Source: Acetobacteraceae bacterium
GTDB lineage: Bacteria > Pseudomonadota > Alphaproteobacteria > Acetobacterales > Acetobacteraceae
Direction of reading: 5' to 3'
Length of the DNA: 6,088 nucleotides
NCBI GenBank assembly: GCA_025356735.1
Contig: JANXRT010000138.1
Coordinates: 1 to 6,088 of the forward strand
In this document: positions 1 to 6,051 of the stretch, piece by piece
Layout: each line of letters begins with the position of its first letter
Numbering within the stretch: position 1 is the first letter of the stretch
Made by a program: the position numbers and the translations under genes
The notes under the pieces: model-generated
Told to the model about the DNA's origin: nothing
Databases searched by the model: none
The model's input: only the letters and a program-made list of their open reading frames with translations

Positions 1-1262
1 CGCTCAAAGCCGCGGTCCTGCGGCTGATAGAATTCCACGCGCTCCATCCCATCCGGAAAATAGTTCTGGCCGGAGAACGCGTCCTCGGCCGAGTGGTCGT
101 ACTGGTATCCGGCGCCGTAGCCGATATCTTTCATCAGCCTGGTCGGTGCATTCAGTATATGCGATGGCGGCGTCAGGCTGCCGGTCGATTTCGCCGCCGC
201 CCGCGCCGCCGAATAGGCCTTGTAGACGGCGTTCGATTTCGGTGCCGTGCCTAGATAGATGACTGTCTGCGCCAAGGCGAGTTCGCCCTCCGGACTGCCC
301 AGCCGCTCATAGGTCTCCCAGCCGGCGAGCGCCTGGGTCAGTGCATTGGGGTCGGCGACGCCGATGTCCTCGGCGGCGAATCGCACCAGCCGGCGCGCGA
401 TGTAGCGCGGGTCCTCGCCGCCGTTGAGCATCCGCGCGAACCAATACAAAGCGGCATTCGGATCGGAGCCGCGCAGAGACTTATGAAGCGCGGAAATGAG
501 GTTGTAGTGCTCCTCGCGGTCCCGGTCATACAAGGCCGCGCGCCGTGCCAGCAACGACGATAACTCGGCGGCATCCAGCATCGGCGCCCGAGCCGGCAAG
601 GTCTGCACCTGCTCGACCATGTTGAGCAGATAGCGCCCATCGCCATCGGCCATGGCACGCAACGAGGCCCGGGCTTCCGGCCCGAGCGGCAACGGCGTCC
701 CGGCCTCGGCGCGGTCAAGCAGCTTTTCCAGCGCCGCATCGTCCAGCCGGCGCAGCACCAGCACCTGACAGCGCGACAGCAGGGCACCGTTGAGCGCGAA
801 CGATGGATTTTCGGTTGTGGCGCCGACCAGCACCACGGTGCCATTTTCGACAACGGGCAGGAAGCCATCTTGCTGGGCACGGTTGAAGCGGTGGATTTCG
901 TCGACGAACAGCAGCGTTGCCTGGCCGCCTCGGCGCCGCCTGCCGGCGCCGTCGAACACGCGCTTGAGGTCGGCGACACCCGAGAACACAGCGGAAAGCT
1001 GCTCAAAATGCAGGTTGGCGCGATCAGCCAGCAGCCGCGCGATGGTGGTTTTGCCGACACCGGGCGGACCCCAGAAAATCAGCGAAACGAGCGAGCCCCG
1101 CTCCAGCATGCGTGTGAGAGTGCCGTCGGGGCCAAGCAGGTGATCCTGCCCAACCACATCGGCCAAAATCTGAGGCCGGAGCTGATCCGCCAAAGGCTGC
1201 CCAGCCTTTGTCAGCGCCGCAGGCAAAGGATCATCAGGAAACAAGTCATCGCCAGAAGGCAT
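1..1262 (-). CDS. rarA: Replication-associated recombination protein A (AAA+ ATPase), 3' end outside the window
   Basis: RarA (MgsA) is a cytosolic ATPase of the clamp-loader/RuvB-like AAA+ group that acts at stalled replication forks; this role is known from the family. The 420 complete codons visible show Walker A GPPGVGKT (residues 65-72), Walker B LLFVDEIHRF (117-126), sensor 1 GATTENPSF (147-155), the probable arginine finger in LLSRCQV (R164), and the RarA-specific C-terminal block starting HYNLISALHKSLRGSDPNAA (252-271). E. coli RarA is about 447 residues, so probably only some tens of residues lie beyond the left edge. The start ATG is preceded by AGGG at 8-base spacing (1271-1274); an in-frame GTG at 1269-1271 is an alternative, and TAG at 1287-1289 blocks anything longer. 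The 72-base gap to rplQ holds repeat copy 1 and no clear promoter, so cotranscription with rplQ is possible. Identification is firm. Confidence 0.96.
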   Translation of the reverse strand, partial: MPSGDDLFPDDPLPAALTKAGQPLADQLRPQILADVVGQDHLLGPDGTLTRMLERGSLVSLIFWGPPGVGKTTIARLLADRANLHFEQLSAVFSGVADLKRVFDGAGRRRRGGQATLLFVDEIHRFNRAQQDGFLPVVENGTVVLVGATTENPSFALNGALLSRCQVLVLRRLDDAALEKLLDRAEAGTPLPLGPEARASLRAMADGDGRYLLNMVEQVQTLPARAPMLDAAELSSLLARRAALYDRDREEHYNLISALHKSLRGSDPNAALYWFARMLNGGEDPRYIARRLVRFAAEDIGVADPNALTQALAGWETYERLGSPEGELALAQTVIYLGTAPKSNAVYKAYSAARAAAKSTGSLTPPSHILNAPTRLMKDIGYGAGYQYDHSAEDAFSGQNYFPDGMERVEFYQPQDRGFE

Positions 1263-1286
1263 GCCACCCACCCTAAGTAACGGGTT

Positions 1287-1322
1287 CTAAGGGACTAGTC
1301 CCTTAGCGGGGTCCGGGGCAGA
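1287..1322 (+). repeat. Dispersed palindromic repeat, copy 1 (rplQ-rarA gap)
   Basis: A perfect 20-base palindrome, CTAAGGGACTAGTCCCTTAG (1287-1306), is followed on the plus strand by the tail CGGGGTCCGGGGCAGA (1307-1322). In RNA the palindrome folds into an 8-bp stem with a CUAG loop. The tail begins a second, imperfect hairpin (GGGGC-AGA-GCGCC, 1316-1328, one mismatch). The same palindrome and nearly the same tail recur in opposite orientation at 6052-6086. The minus-strand transcript leaving rplQ has no U-tract after the stem, so this is not a standard intrinsic terminator; it could still stabilise the 3' end of the alpha-operon mRNA or weaken readthrough into rarA. I recall similar two-hairpin repeats between genes in Acetobacteraceae, but this was not searched. 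Confidence 0.85.
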
Positions 1323-1334
1323 GCGCCGCCTTGC

Positions 1335-1757
1335 TTACTCCGCGTCGTCTTCCTCGTCACGAACCTGCACCGGCCCACTATCCAACCCCTTGGCCGCCGG
1401 ATCGCGATCGACCAGCTCGATCACCGCCATGTCGGCGGCATCGCCGTATCGCATGCCAGCCCGCAGCACGCGGCAGTATCCGCCAGCACGCGCCTTGTAG
1501 CGATCGGCCAGGGTCCCGAACAGCTTGGACACAATGACGTCGTCGCGCAGCTCGGCGTAGGCGAGGCGGCGCGCATGCAGGCCGCCGCGCTTGCCCAGCG
1601 TGATCAGCTTTTCGGCCACCGGCCGCAGTTCCTTGGCCTTGGGCAAGGTCGTGGTGATCTGCTCATGCTTTATCAGCGCGTGCGCCATGTTGCGAAACAT
1701 CGCCAGCCGATGGGTATCCGTAACACCGAGCTTTCGACCGGCAACACCGTGACGCAT
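1335..1757 (-). CDS. rplQ: 50S ribosomal protein L17 (bL17)
   Basis: L17 is a structural protein of the large ribosomal subunit, bound to 23S rRNA. The 140-residue product starts MRHGVAGRKLGVTDTHRLAM and carries the family's most conserved stretch, HEQITTTLPKAKELRPVAEK (31-50), followed by the basic KRGGLHARRLA segment (56-66). The C-terminus is extended and acidic (RDEEDDAE), which is usual in alphaproteobacterial L17 and makes it longer than the roughly 127 residues of E. coli. AAGGA at 1766-1770 lies 8 bases before the ATG. It is the last gene of the alpha operon, 21 bases after rpoA, and should be cotranscribed with it. The residue after MRH is G where many bacteria have R; this is minor. 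Confidence 0.98.
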   Translation of the reverse strand: MRHGVAGRKLGVTDTHRLAMFRNMAHALIKHEQITTTLPKAKELRPVAEKLITLGKRGGLHARRLAYAELRDDVIVSKLFGTLADRYKARAGGYCRVLRAGMRYGDAADMAVIELVDRDPAAKGLDSGPVQVRDEEDDAE

Positions 1758-1778
1758 TGAGTTAGTCCTTGATGGGGG

Positions 1779-2810
1779 CTAGAAAGGCTCGTCCAGCCGC
1801 TTGGCCAGATCCTCGATGTTCTCAGGCGGCCATCCCGGCACCGGCTGACCGAGGGTCAGGCCCATGGAGGTCAGCACCTCCTTGATCTCGTTCAGTGATT
1901 TGCGGCCGAAGTTCGGCGTGCGCAGCATTTCCTGCTCGGATTTCTGCACCAGGTCGCCGATATAGACGATGTTGTCGTTCTTCAAGCAGTTGGCGCTGCG
2001 CACCGACAGCTCCAGCTCGTCCACCTTGCGCAGCAGGTTGCGATTGAACGGCAGGTCGTCGTGGATTTCCTCGTGGCGGACCTGCTGCGGCTCGTCGAAG
2101 TTGATGAACAGCTGCAGCTGGTCCTGCAGGATGCGTGAGGCCAGCGCCACCGCGTCTTCCGGCGTCACCGCGCCGTTGGTCTCGACCTGAAGCAGAAGCT
2201 TGTCGTAATCCGTCACCTGGCCGACGCGGGTCGGCTCCACGCGGTAGGACACGCGGCGCACCGGGGAGTAGATGCTGTCGACCGGGATCAGCCCGATCGG
2301 CGCATCCTCGGGACGGTTGACGCTGGCCGGCTGGTAGCCCTTGCCGAGGTTGACCGTGAACTCCATGCCGAGCTTGACGCCGTCATCGAGCGTGCACAGC
2401 ACCAGGTCGGGGTTCATGATCTCGATGTCGTGGCCGACGGTGATCTGGCCGGCGCGAACCTCGCCCGGCCCGGTGGCGGTCAGCGCCATGCGCTTGGGAC
2501 CCTCGCCATGCATCCGCAACGCGAGTTGCTTGATGTTGAGCACGATGTCGGTGACATCCTCGCGCACGCCGGGAATGCTGCTGAACTCATGCAGCACGCC
2601 GTCGATCTGCACCGCCGTCACTGCGGCGCCCTGCAAGGACGACAGCAGGATGCGGCGGATTGCGTTGCCCAACGTCATGCCGAAGCCACGCTCAAGCGGC
2701 TCGGCAACGATGGTGGCGACGGTCGAAGGATCAGAACCGGGCTCGACGCCGAGTTTTTCCGGCTTGATCAGCGACTGCCAGTTCCTCTGGATGATCGCGC
2801 TCTGTTTCAT
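1779..2810 (-). CDS. rpoA: DNA-directed RNA polymerase subunit alpha
   Basis: The alpha subunit dimerises to nucleate assembly of the core RNA polymerase, and its C-terminal domain contacts UP elements and activators. The 343-residue product is slightly longer than E. coli alpha (329). The N-terminal assembly domain (about 1-240) includes RGFGMTLGNAIRRILLSSLQ (41-60), the dimerisation/beta-binding region. The C-terminal domain (about 260-325) has VRSANCLK (270-277), whose R271, N274 and C275 match the E. coli DNA-contact residues R265, N268 and C269, and PNFGRKSLNEIKEVL (299-313), covering the second DNA-contact loop. An AAAGGA ribosome binding site sits 6 bases before the ATG. The gap to rpsK is 90 bases and contains a possible small hairpin (CGCCC/GGGCG arms, 2872-2888). 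rpsD, which lies between rpsK and rpoA in E. coli, is absent, as is usual in alphaproteobacteria. Confidence 0.99.
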   Translation of the reverse strand: MKQSAIIQRNWQSLIKPEKLGVEPGSDPSTVATIVAEPLERGFGMTLGNAIRRILLSSLQGAAVTAVQIDGVLHEFSSIPGVREDVTDIVLNIKQLALRMHGEGPKRMALTATGPGEVRAGQITVGHDIEIMNPDLVLCTLDDGVKLGMEFTVNLGKGYQPASVNRPEDAPIGLIPVDSIYSPVRRVSYRVEPTRVGQVTDYDKLLLQVETNGAVTPEDAVALASRILQDQLQLFINFDEPQQVRHEEIHDDLPFNRNLLRKVDELELSVRSANCLKNDNIVYIGDLVQKSEQEMLRTPNFGRKSLNEIKEVLTSMGLTLGQPVPGWPPENIEDLAKRLDEPF

Positions 2811-2900
2811 GCGAATTCCTTTATCGACCCATCTGGATCACGCCCGGCCAGCCCTGCTTCTAACCTTTCGCCGCCCCTTGCGCGGGCGCGAACGACAGGC

Positions 2901-3293
2901 TCAGACGCGGCGGCGCTTGCGCGGGCGGCAGCCGTTATGCGGGATCGGCGTCATGTCGCGGATGGCCGAAATCGAGAAGCCGACCGCCTGCAACGCGCGC
3001 AGGGCGCTTTCGCGACCCGAACCAGGACCGCTGACCTCGATCTCCAGCATTTCCATGCCGTGTTCCTTAGCCTTCTTGCCGGCATCCTCGGCCGCCACCT
3101 GGGCGGCGTACGGCGTTGACTTTCGGCTGCCCTTAAAGCCGGAGCTGCCGGCCGACGACCAGGCGATGGTGTTGCCCTGCGCGTCGGTTATCGTGATCAT
3201 CGTGTTGTTGAACGTCGCCGCAACATGGGCGACGCCGGACGTGATGTTCTTGCGTTCCTTCCTGCGGGGACGCGCGGCGGCGGGTTTCGCCAT
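2901..3293 (-). CDS. rpsK: 30S ribosomal protein S11 (uS11)
   Basis: S11 is part of the platform of the small subunit, near the 3' end of 16S rRNA and the mRNA exit region. The product is 130 residues, essentially the usual length (129 in E. coli). Visible family features are GVAHVAATFNNTMITITDAQ (20-39), SAGSSGFKGSRKSTPYAAQ (47-65), the glycine-rich VSGPGSGRESALRAL loop (87-101), and the conserved basic tail IPHNGCRPRKRRRV (117-130). N120 corresponds to the asparagine that is converted to isoaspartate in E. coli S11. The N-terminus is rich in K, R, A and P, as expected for an rRNA-binding extension. AGGA at 3303-3306 lies 9 bases before the ATG. It follows rpsM by 82 bases and precedes rpoA, within the alpha operon. 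Confidence 0.98.
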   Translation of the reverse strand: MAKPAAARPRRKERKNITSGVAHVAATFNNTMITITDAQGNTIAWSSAGSSGFKGSRKSTPYAAQVAAEDAGKKAKEHGMEMLEIEVSGPGSGRESALRALQAVGFSISAIRDMTPIPHNGCRPRKRRRV

Positions 3294-3376
3294 GATCTTT
3301 AATCCTGTCTATTCCGGGCAGCTGCGCACCCGACGGCGCGAAGCGGCATACGCTGAGGCGAAGAAGGCGAAGCGCC

Positions 3377-3754
3377 CTACTTCGTGACCTTCTTCTTGCC
3401 GGCGATCGCCACCGCCTTGCCCTTGCGGGTGCGCGCGTTGGTGTGGGTGCGCTGGCCGCGAACCGGCAGGCCGCGGCGATGGCGCAGGCCGCGGTAGCAA
3501 CCGAGGTCCATCAGCCGCTTGATGTTCATCGCCGTCTCACGCCGCAGATCGCCCTCGACACGGTACTCGCGGTCGATCAGCTCACGGATACGCAGCACCT
3601 CGTCGTCGGAAAGCTGGTTGACGCGGCGGCTTTCGGGGATTGCCAACCGGGTGCAGATCTCTTCGGATTTTGCCGGCCCAATGCCGAATATATAGCGCAA
3701 GCTGATTTTCACCCGCTTGTTGGTAGGGATGTTCACGCCGGCAATACGCGCCAA
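3377..3754 (-). CDS. rpsM: 30S ribosomal protein S13 (uS13), TTG start codon
   Basis: S13 sits in the head of the small subunit and contacts the P-site tRNA and, through the intersubunit bridges, the large subunit. The 125-residue product matches the family from its first residue: MARIAGVNIPTNKRVKISLR (1-20), the helix-hairpin-helix region IFGIGPAKSEEICTRL (22-37), the signature GCYRGLRHRRGLPVRGQRTH (85-104) and a basic C-terminal tail ending KKKVTK. The start codon is TTG, not ATG: the plus strand reads CAA at 3752-3754. The universally conserved MARIAGVNIP start and a strong AGGAG 8 bases upstream fix this choice. It is the first gene of the alpha operon, behind its own promoter and a leader of about 200 bases. 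The infA and rpmJ genes often found just before rpsM in other bacteria are absent here. Confidence 0.98.
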   Translation of the reverse strand: MARIAGVNIPTNKRVKISLRYIFGIGPAKSEEICTRLAIPESRRVNQLSDDEVLRIRELIDREYRVEGDLRRETAMNIKRLMDLGCYRGLRHRRGLPVRGQRTHTNARTRKGKAVAIAGKKKVTK

Positions 3755-3762
3755 GGCTGGTA

Positions 3763-3767
3763 CTCCT
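3763..3767 (-). promoter_or_regulatory. Ribosome binding site of rpsM (AGGAG)
   Basis: The minus strand reads AGGAG here, 8 bases before the TTG start codon of rpsM. It is the strongest Shine-Dalgarno match among the genes in the window and supports the non-ATG start. It is complementary to CTCCT at 3846-3850 in the upstream leader, which raises the possibility of sequestration. Confidence 0.85.
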
Positions 3768-3811
3768 GTAATCCCGATCGTCCCGCCTGGTGCGGCATAT
3801 TCGGGAAATAG

Positions 3812-3898
3812 CTACGGCAAACTCTGCCCCGAAGGGCCGCAACGGAGGAGGTGGTGCAAAGCACCGAACAGCTCCGGTATTTTTGAACGGTGAGCCAT
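3812..3898 (-). CDS. Possible 28-codon upstream reading frame in the rpsM leader
   Basis: An ATG at 3896-3898 opens a 28-codon frame that begins MAHRSKIPELFGALHH and ends in TAG at 3812-3814, entirely within the rpsM leader and spanning its second and third hairpins. No Shine-Dalgarno sequence precedes the ATG (the upstream bases read CTGCCTTGCTC). The peptide has no run of a single amino acid that would suggest attenuation, and no family is recognised. It is most likely a chance frame. It is listed only because its translation would unfold the leader structures. Confidence 0.12.
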   Translation of the reverse strand: MAHRSKIPELFGALHHLLRCGPSGQSLP

Positions 3899-3959
3899 GA
3901 GCAAGGCAGATAGTTTCGTGAGGAAACAATCCAGACCTGCACAAGGTCGAAGGTCGCGC

Positions 3960-3987
3960 ACTATACTGTCGCGCCCGCACGAGTCAA
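3960..3987 (-). promoter_or_regulatory. Predicted sigma70-type promoter of rpsM-rpsK-rpoA-rplQ
   Basis: On the minus strand, TTGACT (3982-3987) and TATAGT (3960-3965) are separated by 16 bases, matching the housekeeping consensus at five of six and five of six positions. The -35 box lies only 10 bases after the adk stop codon. A purine at 3954, five bases past the -10 box, is a suitable start. The -10 box is followed by a tandem heptamer CGACCTT CGACCTT (3943-3956) that spans the predicted start. The promoter would let the alpha operon be expressed beyond whatever reads through from secY-adk. Confidence 0.7.
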
Positions 3988-3997
3988 CGCAGCTAGA

Positions 3998-4681
3998 TCA
4001 ACTCTTTGTCAATTCCTGACTTTTACTGTGTACAACCGCCAGAACGCCGTCGATCGCTGCGGCAACCTGGTCGATGTCGGCCATACCATCCAACGTTCGA
4101 AGCGATCCTCGCGCGGCATAATGTGGCAGGATAGGCGCGGTCTGGCGGTTATAAACATCAAGCCGGGCCTGCACCGTCTCCCGCTTGTCGTCCGCACGGC
4201 GGATGAATTTCGACGACCCGCAGACATCGCAGATGCCCGCAGCCGCCGGTGCGTGGAAGCTGTCGTGATAGCCGGTCCCGCACGAGGCGCAGGTGTAGCG
4301 CCCGGCGATCCGCTCGATCAGCGCCGCGTCATCGACCTTGAGCTCGATCACCGCATCCAGCGTCAGTCCCTTGTCGGCGAGCAACCGATCCAGCGCCTCG
4401 GCCTGCGGCACGGTGCGCGGAAAACCGTCCAGGATGAAACCCTGGGCGCAGTCGGCCTGCCCGATCCGATGCCCGAGCATGCGGATGATGATATCGTCGG
4501 ACACGAGCTCGCCCGATTCCATGATCGCCTTGGCCTCGCGCCCGACTGGCGAGCCGGCGGCGACCTCGGCACGCAGCATGTCGCCGGTCGAGATCTGCGC
4601 GATGCCGTACTTTTCTTGCAGACGCTTGGCCTGCGTGCCTTTCCCCGCGCCTGGTGGCCCGAGAAGTATCAGGTTCATCAT
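3998..4681 (-). CDS. adk: Adenylate kinase, long form with zinc-type LID
   Basis: Adenylate kinase interconverts AMP + ATP and 2 ADP in the cytosol, setting the adenylate energy balance. The 227-residue product has the P-loop GPPGAGKGTQ (8-17), the AMP-binding segment beginning STGDMLRAEV (31-40), the signature GFILDGFPRT (81-90), and a full LID domain (about 127-164). The LID carries four cysteines, C131, C134 (CASC) and C151, C154 (CDVC), the zinc-binding arrangement known from Gram-positive and some other adenylate kinases; E. coli has none of these. The start ATG overlaps the secY stop as ATGA (4678-4681), with AAGG 6 bases upstream inside secY, indicating translational coupling. A second ATG directly follows, so the start could be one codon later. 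The tail after about residue 215 (VVHSKSQELTKS) is poorly conserved in this family. Confidence 0.98.
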   Translation of the reverse strand: MMNLILLGPPGAGKGTQAKRLQEKYGIAQISTGDMLRAEVAAGSPVGREAKAIMESGELVSDDIIIRMLGHRIGQADCAQGFILDGFPRTVPQAEALDRLLADKGLTLDAVIELKVDDAALIERIAGRYTCASCGTGYHDSFHAPAAAGICDVCGSSKFIRRADDKRETVQARLDVYNRQTAPILPHYAARGSLRTLDGMADIDQVAAAIDGVLAVVHSKSQELTKS

Positions 4682-6015
4682 CGCCGGCCTTTTACCTTGG
4701 CCTTCTTGATCAAGCCTTCATACTGGTGCGCCAGCAGGTGGGACTGGATCTGGGTAACCGTATCCATGGTGACGGAGACGATGATCAGCAGGCTGGTGCC
4801 ACCGAAGTAGAACGGCAGGCCGTAGCTGTTGATCAGAACCTCCGGCAACAGGCAGACGAGGACAAGGTACAGTGCGCCGATGGTGGTCAGCCGGGTGAGC
4901 ACGTAGTCGAAATAGTCGGCGGTGTTGCTGCCCGGCCGGATGCCCGGGATGAAGCCTCCATATTTCTTCAGGTTGTCCGCGGTCTCCTGCGGGTTAAACA
5001 CGACGGCGGTGTAAAAATACGAGAAGAAGATGATCATGGCGGCATACAGCACCATGTAGCCAGGCTGCCCATGCGCCAGTTGCTGGGCAATGGTCTGGAC
5101 CCAGGAAGGCCCGTTCTGCGAGAATCCGGCGATCGTGGCCGGCACCAGCAGCAGAGAACTCGCGAAGATCGGTGGGATGACGCCGGAGGTGTTGATCTTC
5201 AACGGCATGTGCGTGCTGTCGCCGCCGAACATCCGCTGCCCCACCTGGCGTTTCGGATACTGCACCACGATCCTGCGCTGCGCCCGCTCCATGAACACGA
5301 TGAAGGCGATCACCGCCACCGCCAGAATCACGAAGATCAGCAGGAAGAAGGCCGACAGCGCGCCGGTGCGGCCAAGCTCCAGCAACTGGGCCAAAGCATT
5401 GGGCAAATTCGCTACGATGCCGGCAAAGATAATCAAACTGATGCCGTTGCCGACGCCGCGCGCCGTGATCTGCTCGCCCAGCCACATCAGGAACATGGTG
5501 CCGCCGACTAGGGTGACGACGCAGGAAAAGCGAAAGAACAGCCCCGGATCGATCACCGCCGCGCCGAAGCTGCCATGCATGCTCTCAAGGCCCACGGCGA
5601 TTCCGTAGGACTGGAACAGGGCGATCAGCACCGTCAGGTAACGGGTGTACTGGTTGAGCCGCTTGCGTCCGGAATCGCCCTCCTTCTTTAACGCCTCCAA
5701 TGACGGCACCGCAGCGCTGAGCAGCTGCACGATGATGCTGGCGCTGATATACGGCATGATGTTGAGCGCAAACACGGTCATCCGGCGCAGCGCGCCGCCG
5801 GAGAACATGTCAAACTGGCCAAGCAAGCCGCCGCCATGCTGGTTCAGCATCTCGGCCATTACCGAGGCATCGACACCGGGAACCGGCACGTAGGTCCCGA
5901 CGCGATACACCACCAAGGCGGCCAGAGTGAACCAGATGCGGTTCTTGAGCTCGGTCGCCTTGGAGAAGGCGCCCATGCTCATGCTGGAGGCTAGCTGCTC
6001 GGCGGCGGAGGCCAT
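4678..6015 (-). CDS. secY: Preprotein translocase channel subunit SecY
   Basis: SecY forms the protein-conducting channel of the inner-membrane SecYEG translocon, serving SecA-driven export and cotranslational membrane insertion. The 445 residues match the usual length (443 in E. coli), with about ten hydrophobic segments; the first is near 26-40 and the last near 406-418. Visible signatures are the plug region FSGGALRRMTVFALNIMPYI (71-90) running into SASIIVQLL (91-99), TMFLMWLGEQITARGVGNGI (173-192), the cytosolic loop ERAQRRIVVQYPKRQVGQRM (243-262) and INTSGVIPPIFASS (274-287). AGGA (6023-6026) lies 7 bases before the ATG. It overlaps adk by four bases. The usual upstream partner, rplO, is not visible; the 73 bases before the start hold repeat copy 2. 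This is the standard gene, with no truncation or frameshift seen. Confidence 0.99.
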   Translation of the reverse strand: MASAAEQLASSMSMGAFSKATELKNRIWFTLAALVVYRVGTYVPVPGVDASVMAEMLNQHGGGLLGQFDMFSGGALRRMTVFALNIMPYISASIIVQLLSAAVPSLEALKKEGDSGRKRLNQYTRYLTVLIALFQSYGIAVGLESMHGSFGAAVIDPGLFFRFSCVVTLVGGTMFLMWLGEQITARGVGNGISLIIFAGIVANLPNALAQLLELGRTGALSAFFLLIFVILAVAVIAFIVFMERAQRRIVVQYPKRQVGQRMFGGDSTHMPLKINTSGVIPPIFASSLLLVPATIAGFSQNGPSWVQTIAQQLAHGQPGYMVLYAAMIIFFSYFYTAVVFNPQETADNLKKYGGFIPGIRPGSNTADYFDYVLTRLTTIGALYLVLVCLLPEVLINSYGLPFYFGGTSLLIIVSVTMDTVTQIQSHLLAHQYEGLIKKAKVKGRR

Positions 6016-6051
6016 GGGTTTTTCCTAGAAGAAGGTTAGGAAGGCCAAGGT

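Larger units (their letters stand above)
3755..3954 (-). promoter_or_regulatory. Structured 5' leader of the alpha operon (rpsM leader)
   Basis: Between the predicted transcription start (about 3954) and rpsM there are about 200 untranslated bases. In the minus-strand RNA I find three hairpins. The first is GACCU/AGGUC with a 5-base loop (3934-3948). The second is a bipartite stem with outer arms CGGAG (3872-3876) and CUCCG (3843-3847) around GGUGC-UUU-GCACC (3853-3865). The third is GCCC-UUCG-GGGC (3826-3837), a C(UUCG)G tetraloop. Just after the GGUGC hairpin the RNA reads CACCUCCU (3846-3853), identical to the conserved 16S rRNA 3'-tail core. Its CUCCU can pair with the rpsM AGGAG (3763-3767), and that pairing uses bases of the outer stem, so the two structures exclude each other. 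Ribosomal-protein leaders often carry feedback sites, but no known leader class is recognised, and a function here is inference. Confidence 0.5.

Noticed and set aside
338..1060. Minus-strand 240-codon frame inside rarA
   Set aside because: It is out of frame with the rarA reading, which shows all AAA+ motifs; the alternative product is S-, R- and C-rich with no motif.
1287..1306. Intrinsic (rho-independent) terminator after rplQ
   Set aside because: The stem is stable but is followed by AACCCG rather than a U-tract on the minus strand, so it was annotated as a repeat instead.
3294..3376. Possible regulatory hairpin between rpsM and rpsK (GGCG-CTT-CGCC next to the rpsM stop)
   Set aside because: The stem is only 4 bp in GC-rich sequence with several competing pairings; nothing supports a function beyond the rpsK ribosome binding site.
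2341..3387. Plus-strand open frame of 348 codons opposite rpoA and rpsK
   Set aside because: It lies antisense to two certain genes and across their gap; its product is low-complexity with no recognisable domain. Long antisense frames are expected in GC-rich coding DNA.
3582..3980. Minus-strand 132-codon frame across the rpsM leader and rpsM 5' end
   Set aside because: It overlaps rpsM in a different frame and starts upstream of the predicted transcription start; no ribosome binding site or family seen.
4007..4012. Perfect TTGACA on the minus strand at the end of adk
   Set aside because: No acceptable -10 box lies 15-19 bases downstream; TTGACT at 3982-3987 with TATAGT is the better promoter.
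4028..4810. Plus-strand open frame of 260 codons opposite adk
   Set aside because: Antisense of adk and the secY 3' end, with no domain and no ribosome binding site of note.
4654..5511. Plus-strand open frame of 285 codons opposite secY
   Set aside because: The Q-, H-, D- and R-rich product is the antisense image of membrane-protein codons; secY is unambiguous on the other strand.
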